NCBI RefSeq assembly: GCF_041912895.1
Contig: NZ_JAYSGI010000004.1
Span: 160,193 to 224,192 of the forward strand
Direction of reading: 5' to 3'
Length of the DNA: 64,000 nt
Source of the DNA: Pelagerythrobacter sp041912895
GTDB taxonomy: Bacteria; Pseudomonadota; Alphaproteobacteria; Sphingomonadales; Sphingomonadaceae
Positions within the stretch are counted from its first letter, which is position 1. Each line of letters opens with the position of its first letter. The notes beneath the pieces were generated by a model, which saw nothing but the letters and a program-made list of their open reading frames with translations, had not been told where the DNA came from and ran no database searches. Below are positions 53,461 through 64,000 of the stretch, piece by piece. Position numbers and translations under genes: made by a program.

Positions 53461-54291
53461 ATGTCGGACGAAACAAACGAAAATCCAGGGGAACTGCCGC
53501 TGGATGGGGCGGGCCAGCGCTTGCGCCGTGCACGCGAGCAGGCGGGGCTTTCGCTCGATCAGCTCGCGGCGGACACGCGCATTCCGCTGCGCCATCTCGA
53601 AGTGATCGAGCAGGGCGATTTTGCGGCCCTGCCGGCGCGGACCTACGCGATCGGCTTCTCGCGCACGTATGCCAAGGCGGTCGGGCTGGATCAGCGCGAG
53701 ATCGCGCGGGAGGTGCGCGAAGAGCTCGGCATGTCCGAAACGCGCGAAGCGGTCCGCACCAGCAGCTTCGAGCCGGGCGATCCGGCACGCGTGCCGACCC
53801 GCGGGCTCGCCTGGTTCAGCGCCTTCGCCGCGATCCTGCTCGTCGCCGGCGGGTTCGCCTATTTCAAGGACTACTTCTATCCCGGTGCGGGCCCCGGTCC
53901 GCTCAAGGCTCCCGAAAAGGCGCAGGCACCGCAGCAGGCGGCAGCGGTGGCTCCGGCAACCGCGCCCGCCCCGTCGGGCCCGGTCGTGTTCACCGCCTTG
54001 CAGCCCGACACTTGGGTCAAGTTCTACGACGCCAACGGCGAGCAGCTGATGCAGAAGCAGATGGCGCAAGGCGAGACCTACACCGTCCCCGCCGATGCCG
54101 AAGGCCCGCAAATCTGGACCGGCCGCCCCTATGCGCTGGCGATCACCGTGGGCGGGCGCAGCGTGCCGAAACTGTCCGAAGTGGACGAGATCGTGCGCGA
54201 TGTGCCGGTGACGGCGGAAGCGCTGCTGGAGCGCGAGACAGCGCAGGCCGGAGAGGGAAGTGCAGGCCCGGCGGAGGCCGGTCAGCCCTGA
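53461..54291 (+). CDS. RodZ-like helix-turn-helix membrane protein (DUF4115)
   Basis: A 276-residue protein. The N-terminal helix-turn-helix (about residues 18-85, LRRAREQAGLSLDQLAADTR) is followed by a single membrane helix (near 122-140), an A/P-rich linker and a C-terminal DUF4115 beta-domain (WVKFYDANGEQLMQKQM). This is the layout of RodZ, which links MreB to cell elongation. AGGGAC precedes ATG 53461; the longer frame starts at TTG 53407 without a ribosome site. The cpoB-like gene follows on the same strand. Confidence 0.88.
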   Translation: MSDETNENPGELPLDGAGQRLRRAREQAGLSLDQLAADTRIPLRHLEVIEQGDFAALPARTYAIGFSRTYAKAVGLDQREIAREVREELGMSETREAVRTSSFEPGDPARVPTRGLAWFSAFAAILLVAGGFAYFKDYFYPGAGPGPLKAPEKAQAPQQAAAVAPATAPAPSGPVVFTALQPDTWVKFYDANGEQLMQKQMAQGETYTVPADAEGPQIWTGRPYALAITVGGRSVPKLSEVDEIVRDVPVTAEALLERETAQAGEGSAGPAEAGQP

Positions 54292-54377
54292 TCGGCGGGT
54301 AAGCCGGACCGACTTTCCCACGATTTACCATTGCAAAACCCTCGACACTGCGCCGCGCATGCGGCAGGAATCGCCCT

Positions 54378-54413
54378 CATTCAGCGGCCGTTCGGGCGCT
54401 TGGTGGCTGAATG
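54378..54413 (+). promoter_or_regulatory. hairpin in the 5' region of the cpoB-like gene
   Basis: CATTCAGC (54378-54385) pairs with GCTGAATG (54406-54413), an 8-bp stem around a 20-base loop that can itself fold. It ends 31 bases before the ATG of the CpoB-like gene and could affect its translation or end the upstream transcript. No known riboswitch class fits. Confidence 0.3.
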
Positions 54414-54444
54414 TCGGGGGTTTAAGGACAGGAGCGCGTTAACC

Positions 54445-55374
54445 ATGATCAACCGCACGACCCGTGCATTCTTCGGTGCGTTGGCCATCGTATCGGTCGG
54501 CGCGACGTCGGCCCCGGCGCTGGCGCAGGACGGCAACGCGGAAGCGCGCCTGCGCAAGATCGAGGCGGAAGTGCGCGCGCTCCAGCGCAGCGTGTTCCCG
54601 GGCAGCAACGGGCGGTTCTTCCAGCCCGAGATTTCGGGCACCGCACCCGCGCAGCCGACAGCCGCCGCACCGACGTCCACGGCGGTCACCGACATCCTCG
54701 CGCGGCTCGATGCGCTCGAATCGCAGATCCAGTCGCTCACCGCGCAGACCGAGAGCAACGCCAACTCACTGAACGAGATGGAAACGCGGCTCTCCGCGCT
54801 GGAGGTGACGCGCACCGCGCCGGCGCCCAGCATCGACGCTGCGCCCAGTGCTTCGCAGGGCAATCTCTCGGCGATGACCGGTGGCGCCTCCACACCGCCG
54901 CCGCCTCCGCCGCCGCCCGCGGCGACCGGGCCGAGCGCACAACGCCTTGCCGCGGTGCAGGCGATCGCCAAGCCGCAGACCGACGATGCCGCGGACGATG
55001 AATATTCCTACGGCTTCCGGCTGTGGGAAGCGGGCTATTACCCCGAGGCGCAACAGCAGCTCGCGCTGTTCGTGGAGAAGTATCCCAATCACTGGCGCGC
55101 GACCTACGGGCGCAACCTGCTCGGCCGCGCCTATCTCGACGGGGGCAAGCCGGCCGAGGCCGCGCCGTGGTTCCTGCGCAATTACCAGTCGGACAAGCAG
55201 GGCGCGCGCGCGCCCGACAGTCTCCTCTATCTCGCCGAGGCGATGATCGCTTCGCAAGACACCAGCCGCGCCTGCATCGCGCTGGCCGAATTCGCCGACA
55301 CCTACCCGGCGATCGCGTCGGGCCGGCTGTCGAGCCAGTACGAGGCGAACCGGGGCAAGGTGACCTGCAATTGA
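54445..55374 (+). CDS. CpoB/YbgF-like periplasmic TPR protein
   Basis: A 309-residue exported protein. A signal peptide (about 27 residues, ending ALAQ) is followed by coiled-coil heptads (LRKIEAEVRALQRSV and LARLDALESQIQSLTAQ), a linker with eight consecutive prolines, and C-terminal tetratricopeptide repeats (YSYGFRLWEAGYYPEAQQQL). CpoB-type proteins link the Tol-Pal system with peptidoglycan synthesis. ATG 54445 follows GGAG. Its stop codon overlaps the presumed ATT start of tilS, an order (ybgF-tilS) common in alphaproteobacteria. Confidence 0.87.
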   Translation: MINRTTRAFFGALAIVSVGATSAPALAQDGNAEARLRKIEAEVRALQRSVFPGSNGRFFQPEISGTAPAQPTAAAPTSTAVTDILARLDALESQIQSLTAQTESNANSLNEMETRLSALEVTRTAPAPSIDAAPSASQGNLSAMTGGASTPPPPPPPPAATGPSAQRLAAVQAIAKPQTDDAADDEYSYGFRLWEAGYYPEAQQQLALFVEKYPNHWRATYGRNLLGRAYLDGGKPAEAAPWFLRNYQSDKQGARAPDSLLYLAEAMIASQDTSRACIALAEFADTYPAIASGRLSSQYEANRGKVTCN

Positions 55375-56344
55375 CGCGGCGATCGATCCGACCCTCGTAG
55401 AGCGCTTCCGCGCCGACCTCGCCCGCGTCGCGCCCGATGGGGCCGCGCGGCTCGGGGTCGCGGTGTCGGGCGGGCCCGACAGTCTGGCGTTGTTGCTGCT
55501 CGCCCACGCGGCGATGCCCGGCGCGATCGCAGCGGCGACGGTCGATCACGGGTTGCGCCCCGAAAGCGCCAGCGAAGTGGCGATGGTGGGGCAAGTCTGC
55601 GCCCGGCTCGGCATCCATCACGATACGCTGCGCGTCGAACTCGCGCGCGGCAATGTGCAGGATGCCGCCCGGCAGGCGCGCTACGCCGCGCTGGAGTCGT
55701 GGGCGCTTGGGCGCGGGCTCGACGCGCTGGCGACCGCGCACCATGCCGACGATCAGGCGGAAACCCTCGTGATGCGGCTCAACCGGGGGAGCGGAGTCTC
55801 GGGCCTCGCCGGCGTGCGTGCGACGACGCGGGTTCCGGGCGGTGACCTGCCGCTGCTGCGTCCGCTGCTCGGCTGGCGGCGCGCCGAACTGGCCGCGGTG
55901 GTGCAGGCTGCCGGGCTGGAACCGGCACACGATCCCTCCAATCGCGACGAACGCTTCGACCGTGTCCGCATCCGCCGCGCGCTCGCCGATGCGGACTGGC
56001 TGGACCCGCTGGCGCTGTCACGCAGCGCGGACCATCTGGCCGATGCCGACGACGCGCTGCGCTGGGCGGCCGAGCGCGAGTGGGCGGAGCGGGTGGAAGA
56101 GCGGAAGGATAAGTCGCGTAGGGGCTATCTTTATCGCCCCCAAGCCCCGCGCGCGGTGCGCCTGCGCGTGCTCGCCCGCGCGATCGGCCTGTTGGGCGGC
56201 GCTCCGCGTGGGAGCGCGGTGGCCGCGCTCGACGATGCATTGATGCGGGGCGCGTCCGGCAACTGCGGCGGCGCCGCCGCGCGCTGCGCCGAGGGCGGCT
56301 GGCTGATCGTGCCCGAACCGCCGAGGAGTGCAGCTCAGGGGTAG
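55370..56344 (+). CDS. tilS: tRNA(Ile)-lysidine synthase TilS, start codon non-standard
   Basis: A 324-residue enzyme that puts lysine on cytidine 34 of the minor isoleucine tRNA. The ATP-pyrophosphatase P-loop is SGGPDS, followed by VDHGLRPES and TAHHADDQAETLVMRL. The in-frame region from the stop at 55361 holds no ATG, GTG or TTG before GTG 55463. That GTG would cut off the strand that leads into the P-loop (LGVAV). The best start is ATT 55370, which overlaps the cpoB-like stop (ATTGA) and has AAGGTG about 9 bases upstream. A sequence error is the alternative. Confidence 0.85.
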   Translation: MDAAIDPTLVERFRADLARVAPDGAARLGVAVSGGPDSLALLLLAHAAMPGAIAAATVDHGLRPESASEVAMVGQVCARLGIHHDTLRVELARGNVQDAARQARYAALESWALGRGLDALATAHHADDQAETLVMRLNRGSGVSGLAGVRATTRVPGGDLPLLRPLLGWRRAELAAVVQAAGLEPAHDPSNRDERFDRVRIRRALADADWLDPLALSRSADHLADADDALRWAAEREWAERVEERKDKSRRGYLYRPQAPRAVRLRVLARAIGLLGGAPRGSAVAALDDALMRGASGNCGGAAARCAEGGWLIVPEPPRSAAQG

Positions 56345-56348
56345 GCGG

Positions 56349-57056
56349 TCAGATAATCGTATCGCCCATCGCCAGTGTCTCGCCGCGGGTGATGACGACC
56401 CTGTCGCCCTTCTTCGCCACCGCGAACAGGCGGCTGGCGAGTTCGTCGGGGATGGCGATGCAGCCGTGGCTGGCATAGCCGTTTTCGACTTGCGAACCCC
56501 CGTGGATCGCGATCCCGTCATGCGTCAGTCGCAGCGTCCACGGCATCGGCGCGTTGCCGTATTTCTCCGAGACGTTGTGGCGTTCCTTGCTGATAATCGG
56601 GAAGGTGCCGGTCGGAGTGGGATGGGCATCGGTGCCGAGCATCGCGGCCGCCGCGCCGATCTCGTAGCCATTGCGGAACACCGAGATCACGCGCGCATCG
56701 AGGTCCACGGTGATGACCAGCGGGCCGGGGGGCACGCCCTCGTCGTCCCAATGCCACTCGCCGTACTTGATCGGGCCCTCGATCGGCAGGATGCGCTTGA
56801 TGACCAAGGTGTCGCTAGCCGCGGCGGCTGCAACCGGCTGCGGCGTTTCCACCGGAACCTGGGCCGGACCGTTCTCCGCCACCGTTGCGATGGCCGCCGC
56901 ATCCACCGGGATCGCTTGTTCGAGCGACGGAGCCTTGTCGGCCGCGACGGTCGCGGTCTCCGGTCGCTCCATCATGCCGCTCGCCAGAGCAGCGCCGCCG
57001 AAGAGGAGAACGAGTGCGGCGGTCGCGCCGCCGATCCATTTGAGCATCGGGTCCAT
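56349..57056 (-). CDS. L,D-transpeptidase (YkuD) family protein
   Basis: A 235-residue protein with an N-terminal membrane anchor (LKWIGGATAALVLLFGGAAL) and a YkuD catalytic domain. The active site IHGGSQ then YASHGCIAIP contains the catalytic Cys in SHGCI. Such enzymes cross-link peptidoglycan or attach lipoproteins to it. The start is uncertain: ATG 57056 is used, with ATG 57047 and GTG 57089 as alternatives. It ends 5 bases from the convergent tilS stop. Confidence 0.87.
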   Translation of the reverse strand: MDPMLKWIGGATAALVLLFGGAALASGMMERPETATVAADKAPSLEQAIPVDAAAIATVAENGPAQVPVETPQPVAAAAASDTLVIKRILPIEGPIKYGEWHWDDEGVPPGPLVITVDLDARVISVFRNGYEIGAAAAMLGTDAHPTPTGTFPIISKERHNVSEKYGNAPMPWTLRLTHDGIAIHGGSQVENGYASHGCIAIPDELASRLFAVAKKGDRVVITRGETLAMGDTII

Positions 57057-57138
57057 GCGGCGACTATGCGCCGCCGCCCCGTTAACCACCAGCCCCGCGG
57101 TTCAAGCGTCCCGCTGGGGGACGCGGACCGGGCAAAAG

Positions 57139-57753
57139 TTAACGCGCGAGCGCCGCCGCCGCGCGCGCCAGCCGCTCGACCTCCGCACCATCGGGCGCGC
57201 CGCGCGGCGCCACCCAGCTCCCGCCGACGCACAGCACCGGATCGAACGCCAGCCATTCGGCGGCGTTGTCCGGCCCGATCCCGCCGGTCGGGCAGAAGCG
57301 GCACTGGCCGAACGGTGCGGCGAGCGCCTTCAGCGCGGGCAGTCCGCCCGCCGCCATCGCGGGGAAGAACTTGAAATGCGTGAGGCCGAGGTCGAGCCCG
57401 CGCATCACGTCGCCCGCGCTGGCGATACCGGGCAAAAACGGCGCGCCGCGCTCCATCGCCGCGCGCGCGAGCGGCTCGGTGAGGCCGGGCGAGACGATGA
57501 ATTCGCTGCCTGCCGCCAGCGCTTGGTCGAGCTCGTGCGGATTGGTCACCGTGCCCGCGCCGACGATCGCGCCGGGCACGCGCTTCATCGCGGCGATCGC
57601 GTCGAGCGCGGCGGGCGTGCGCAGCGTGACCTCGAGCACCGGCAACCCGCCCGCGACCAGCGCCTCGGCCAGCGGCGCGGCATGGGCCACGTCGTCGATC
57701 ACGATCACCGGGATCACCGGCGCGGTCTTCATCAGGGTGGCGATATCGGTCAT
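57139..57753 (-). CDS. eda: KDPG aldolase Eda
   Basis: A 204-residue aldolase that splits 2-keto-3-deoxy-6-phosphogluconate into pyruvate and glyceraldehyde 3-phosphate, the last Entner-Doudoroff step. LEVTLRT and the Schiff-base lysine region LTHFKFFPA are visible, with GGIGPDN for phosphate binding. ATG 57753 lies one base after the edd stop, so the two are coupled. Confidence 0.95.
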   Translation of the reverse strand: MTDIATLMKTAPVIPVIVIDDVAHAAPLAEALVAGGLPVLEVTLRTPAALDAIAAMKRVPGAIVGAGTVTNPHELDQALAAGSEFIVSPGLTEPLARAAMERGAPFLPGIASAGDVMRGLDLGLTHFKFFPAMAAGGLPALKALAAPFGQCRFCPTGGIGPDNAAEWLAFDPVLCVGGSWVAPRGAPDGAEVERLARAAAALAR

Positions 57754-57754
57754 G

Positions 57755-59563
<1,809 letters not shown>

Positions 59564-59612
59564 GCGGCCTCCTTTCGGTTGCTTGGGTGCGCGGGGGCGT
59601 CCCTATCCTTTC

Positions 59613-59684
59613 TGTCATTCCCGCGAACGCGGGAATCCATGGAGGAACGGCGGACCCTGGATCCCCGCGTTCGCGGGGATGACA
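59613..59684. repeat. REP-like inverted repeat pair between edd and zwf
   Basis: Two similar hairpin units face each other: GTCATTCCCGCGAACGCGGG (from 59614) and, as its inverse, CCCCGCGTTCGCGGGGATGA (59664-59683). Each unit is a palindrome with a 2-base centre, separated by about 25 bases. Such CCCGCGAACGCGGG elements are scattered in many alphaproteobacterial genomes. Here it can form a strong structure in the zwf-edd transcript, possibly trimming read-through or protecting the zwf messenger. Confidence 0.88.
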
Positions 59685-59740
59685 AGGGGAGCGGGGAGCG
59701 CACTTCCTCCGCGCCTCCGCGTCTCCGCGTGATCCGACAA

Positions 59741-61180
<1,440 letters not shown>

Positions 61181-61309
61181 GCTGCGCGCCTCTCGCTCAT
61201 CTTACCTGTCTAGGCATGCGCGCGGCGCGGTGCCAGTGCGCCGCATACATATTCAGCTTCGTGCCTTCGCCGGGTTGCGCTTTTCCGCGCTCTTGCCGAT
61301 AGGGGCGCG

Positions 61310-62323
61310 ATGAGCAAACGGCGGCCGACCTCGATCGACGTGGCGGAGCGGGCGGGCGTCAGCCAGTCCACCGTCTCGCGCGCATTGGCGGGCTCCGAAG
61401 TCATTACCGAGGCGACCCGCGCCCGCGTGCTGCGCGCGGCGGAGGAAATCGGCTACTTCGTCGACGAGCGCGCCGCGCGGCTGCGGCGCGGATCGACCGG
61501 TACGCTGGCGGTCGTGGTGATCTGCCGGCCGGGCCAGACCGCGGCGGACATCAACCCCTTCTCCTACATGCTGCTCGGCAGCGTCTGCCTCGCCGCGTCG
61601 GAGCGCGGCTTCGAAACGCTGGTATCCTTCCAGGCGGGCGACGAGAATTTCTTCGGCCATTACGAGGAACGCGGCTGGGCGGACGGGTTGGTGGTGATCG
61701 GCACCACCACCAACCGCGCGGCGTGGGACTATTTCCGCGGGCTGGAGCGCGAAGGGCGGCGCGTGGTCTATTGGGGCGGGCCGTTCGACGATCTCGAATG
61801 GGTCCGCTCGGACAACGTCGCCGCCGGGCGCATGGCGGTCGAGCACCTGCTTGCGCAGGGCTACCGCGCGCCGTGCTTCCTCGGCGCGATCGATTCGCCG
61901 CAGCACCAGTTCGCCGAACGCTACGAAGGATATTGCGAGGGGATGCGCGCCGCCGGGCTGACGCCGAGCCTCGTCGTCACGCAGGACGGCGCCACGCGCG
62001 AGGAGGAAGGGCGCATAGCGATGGCCGGCTGGCTGGAGCGGGGCGGGCAGGCCGACGCGGTGTTCGCCGCCTGCGATGCGATGGCACTGGGCGCGCTCGA
62101 AGAACTGGCGCGCCGTGACGTGGCGGTGCCGCGCGAGATCGGCCTGATCGGCTTCGACGACCTGCCCGCGGCCCGTTTCGCGCAGCCTTCGCTCACCACC
62201 ATCGCCCCGGACCCGGCGGCGGCCGGTTCGCTGCTGGTCGATGCCCTGTTCGCCAACGGCGACGATGCACCGCGCCGCGTGCCGGTGTCGCTGACCGCAC
62301 GAGGCAGCACGGCCCGTTCCTGA
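61310..62323 (+). CDS. LacI-family regulator, divergent from zwf
   Basis: A 337-residue repressor-type protein. The helix-turn-helix is at about residues 7-26 (TSIDVAERAGVSQSTVSRAL), followed by a sugar-binding-protein-like domain (LPAARFAQPSLTTI near the end). AGGGGCG precedes ATG 61310. The 129 bases between the zwf and lacI starts are the likely control region, but I saw no perfect palindrome like those of the other LacI. It may control the Entner-Doudoroff genes, an inference from position. Confidence 0.92.
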   Translation: MSKRRPTSIDVAERAGVSQSTVSRALAGSEVITEATRARVLRAAEEIGYFVDERAARLRRGSTGTLAVVVICRPGQTAADINPFSYMLLGSVCLAASERGFETLVSFQAGDENFFGHYEERGWADGLVVIGTTTNRAAWDYFRGLEREGRRVVYWGGPFDDLEWVRSDNVAAGRMAVEHLLAQGYRAPCFLGAIDSPQHQFAERYEGYCEGMRAAGLTPSLVVTQDGATREEEGRIAMAGWLERGGQADAVFAACDAMALGALEELARRDVAVPREIGLIGFDDLPAARFAQPSLTTIAPDPAAAGSLLVDALFANGDDAPRRVPVSLTARGSTARS

Positions 62324-62324
62324 T

Positions 62325-62466
62325 CCTCCCCATCGTCTGGCGATGGGGAGGGGGACCGCGAGACGCGAAGCGGCTCGGGGTGGAGGGGTATCGTATTACT
62401 TCGCCCCTCCGTCATCGCGCGCTGGCGCGCTCGCTGCCACCTCCCCATCGCAAGTCGATGGGGAGG
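62325..62466. repeat. composite palindromic repeat of three nested hairpins
   Basis: Two copies of the same 27-base hairpin (CCTCCCCATCG, 5-base loop, CGATGGGGAGG) lie at 62325-62351 and 62440-62466. Between them, GGAGGGG (62382-62388) pairs with CCCCTCC (62404-62410). The whole element is an imperfect cruciform that fills the space between the LacI stop and the convergent PEP carboxylase-like stop. It resembles the palindromic spacers seen in many sphingomonads and may act as a two-way terminator. Confidence 0.8.
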
Positions 62467-62474
62467 ATCGAGGG

Positions 62475-64000
62475 TTACCCGTGCGCGCCGAATTCGTTGG
62501 CGATCGCGGTGGAGATGCGCAGGCTCAGCGCATGGGCGCGTTCGATCGGAGCGATGAAGGCGTTCTCGATCGTGGCGTAACCGCCCGCGCCGTGATCGGG
62601 GTAGTCCGAAGGCTCGTCGAGCACGTAGTCCGACGGCGCGGGGAAGCGCGTGGGGAACGCGCGGCGCAGTTGCGCCAGCGCCTCGTCCACCCGCAGCGTC
62701 AGCACCATCTCGATCACGTCGCCGCGGCTGATGTCGTTCGCGCGGCTGAACGCGGGCACCGCCACCGCGCGCAGGAACATGTGCTGGAGCAGCGCGAGCC
62801 GCAGCGCCTGGAGCACGCCGATCCGGCGGCGCACGTCTTCCCGACCCGCCATCGGCGCTTCGTCGGGCAGCAGGCCGAGCAGCCTGTGTAGCTTGAGCGC
62901 GTCGATCCTGAGGCGCGAGGCGAGGCGGCGGAACACGCCCGCGCGGTCGTCCTTCACCAGATATTCGGCCAGCGCGGCGCAGGCTTCGGCAAGGTGCCCC
63001 TCGGTCCCGCGATAGGTCCGGCTGGCCCAATAGGCCGAGTTGTAGAGTTCACCATAGGCCGCGACGGTCTTGATGCTGGCGAGGGCGTTCGACGCGCGCA
63101 CCAGCCGCACGATCTGCCGCCCGCGCGCGCTTTCGCCCAGCAGTTCGGCGATTTCCTCACGGTTGCTGTCCGCCGCGCTGCCGAGCCCGGCGATCACGTT
63201 CACCGGATAGCCGAGTTGCTGGAGGATCGCGTTGTGCGGGATCGCGCGGATCTGCCGCAGGCTCATCTCGCGGTCGGCGTTGAGGTCCGACTGGCGGCGC
63301 GCCACGCGGCTGCCGGTGGCGTTCAGCAGGCCGAGGCCGAACGCGGTGACGGCGCGGCTGTAGGTCTTGCTTTCCAGATGCTCGTGCTGGTGATCGCGGA
63401 TCGCGCGGTAGAAATCGAGGCTGAGGTCGGTGCGGCGGTAGAACGGATCGGCGGGCGCCCCGGCGTCGGTTTCGGACGGGCGCAGTTCGGCGATACGGGT
63501 GAGCGTGGCGAGCGCCAGTTCGGGATTGGCGAAGAACAGGTAGCCGTCGCCGCCCTGGAAGCTCACCTCAGGCTCCAGCCGGATGCCGGCGCGCGCGAAC
63601 CGGCGCCGCGCCCAGGGGGAGAGCGGCCATTCGAGCCGGTCGGCGAACCCGCCCGGATGCGCGCCGCGGCCCATGCCTTCGCCGTGCGTGTCGAAGATCA
63701 GCGCGGCGACATCGGTCAGCCCGTTCGCCGCCATCGCTTCCGCCAACCGGCCCTGCAGCCGCTCGATCGCGAGGCTGGCGGGGATCTGGCCGACGAAGCG
63801 CCCCGCGTCGGAAAAGCCGGTCTGGATGCACACCCGGCCGCGCGCCTTCGCGTAATCGCGGTAGATGTCCTCGGCCAGCAGCGCGTCGAGGAAGCGGCCC
63901 CCGTGCTCCAGCGCGGTCTCGGTCTCGAACAGCGGCGAGACGTCGACCTTGTCCTCGATCCCGAACAGGCGCGCGAAATAGAGCGCGGCGAGCACGGTGG
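62475..64000 (-). CDS. phosphoenolpyruvate carboxylase-family protein, divergent, C-terminal part
   Basis: About 508 codons up to the right edge; the start is outside the window. The order of landmarks matches PEP carboxylase: SPLFETETALEHGG, then QTGFSDAGRFVGQ (usually GYSDSxKDAG), then FDTHGEGMGRGAHPGG (usually FHGRGGxVGRGG), then NATGSRVARRQ (usually GSRPxKR) and LRQIRAIPHNAILQQ. Several catalytic or phosphoenolpyruvate-binding residues differ, and the usual C-terminal NTG is replaced by FGAHG. It is a divergent family member with uncertain activity. Confidence 0.82.
   Translation of the reverse strand, partial: TVLAALYFARLFGIEDKVDVSPLFETETALEHGGRFLDALLAEDIYRDYAKARGRVCIQTGFSDAGRFVGQIPASLAIERLQGRLAEAMAANGLTDVAALIFDTHGEGMGRGAHPGGFADRLEWPLSPWARRRFARAGIRLEPEVSFQGGDGYLFFANPELALATLTRIAELRPSETDAGAPADPFYRRTDLSLDFYRAIRDHQHEHLESKTYSRAVTAFGLGLLNATGSRVARRQSDLNADREMSLRQIRAIPHNAILQQLGYPVNVIAGLGSAADSNREEIAELLGESARGRQIVRLVRASNALASIKTVAAYGELYNSAYWASRTYRGTEGHLAEACAALAEYLVKDDRAGVFRRLASRLRIDALKLHRLLGLLPDEAPMAGREDVRRRIGVLQALRLALLQHMFLRAVAVPAFSRANDISRGDVIEMVLTLRVDEALAQLRRAFPTRFPAPSDYVLDEPSDYPDHGAGGYATIENAFIAPIERAHALSLRISTAIANEFGAHG

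Noticed and set aside
54439..54446. TTAACCAT CtrA-like half-site at the start of the cpoB-like gene
   Set aside because: It overlaps the ATG itself and there is no second half at the right spacing, so a chance match is likely.
55463..56344. GTG 55463 as the tilS start
   Set aside because: It would begin directly at VSGGPDS and remove the strand needed before the ATP-binding loop. Conserved-looking sequence continues upstream to ATT 55370.

Overview
The window is GC-rich and densely packed. It looks like a chromosomal segment from an alphaproteobacterium of the order Sphingomonadales (Erythrobacter or Sphingomonas type). Supporting signs are an Oar-like TonB-dependent receptor inside a glycan locus, an Entner-Doudoroff gene set, DUF1465 and two DUF465/YdcH proteins, PtsP with a GAF domain, sphingomonad-style palindromic repeats, and many 1 to 4 base stop/start overlaps. 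No rRNA, tRNA, CRISPR array, transposase, integrase or phage gene was seen. No gap between genes exceeds about 300 bases.

Region 1 (1-2832, minus): a tandem pair of acyl-CoA dehydrogenases, the second cut by the left edge, then a FucP/GluP-type sugar permease. Region 2 (2832-25407): a carbohydrate-utilisation island. It holds a GH97 alpha-glucosidase, an EntS-like MFS protein, a 7TM diguanylate cyclase with an apparent frameshift, a GH3 beta-glucosidase coupled to a sulfatase, a TonB-dependent receptor, and a GH144-like glucoamylase-family lipoprotein. On the minus strand a tight operon follows: LacI regulator, ABC solute-binding lipoprotein, two permeases, esterase, GH1 glycosidase and an endonuclease/exonuclease/phosphatase-family lipoprotein. 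The ABC ATPase lies just upstream. Three matching palindromes (consensus near TGtAACCGGTTaCA) sit in front of gluP/GH97, GH3/TonB receptor and lacI, so one local LacI regulon probably ties the island together. Outer-membrane uptake and lipoprotein glycosidases would feed the ABC and MFS importers, GH1 would finish hydrolysis in the cytoplasm, and glucose would enter the Entner-Doudoroff route encoded at the right end.

Region 3 (25499-33648, minus): one chemotaxis and c-di-GMP block in the order cheA-cheW-cheY-cheB-cheR-GGDEF/EAL-MCP. The CheA carries an unusual C-terminal extension. Region 4 (33708-56344): mixed housekeeping and accessory genes. These are MATE, an orphan [2Fe-2S] subunit, arsC, MFS, a phospholipid methyltransferase-like protein, lipB, an old yellow enzyme, EamA, DUF2254, prolyl oligopeptidase, nadA, DUF4230, an MBL hydrolase, glpK, DUF1465, DUF465 twice, ptsP, a RodZ-like protein, a CpoB-like protein, and tilS with no standard start codon.

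Region 5 (56349-64000): an L,D-transpeptidase; eda, edd and zwf with a REP-like pair between edd and zwf; a divergent second LacI regulator; a composite palindromic repeat; and the C-terminal part of a divergent phosphoenolpyruvate carboxylase-family protein that runs off the right edge.
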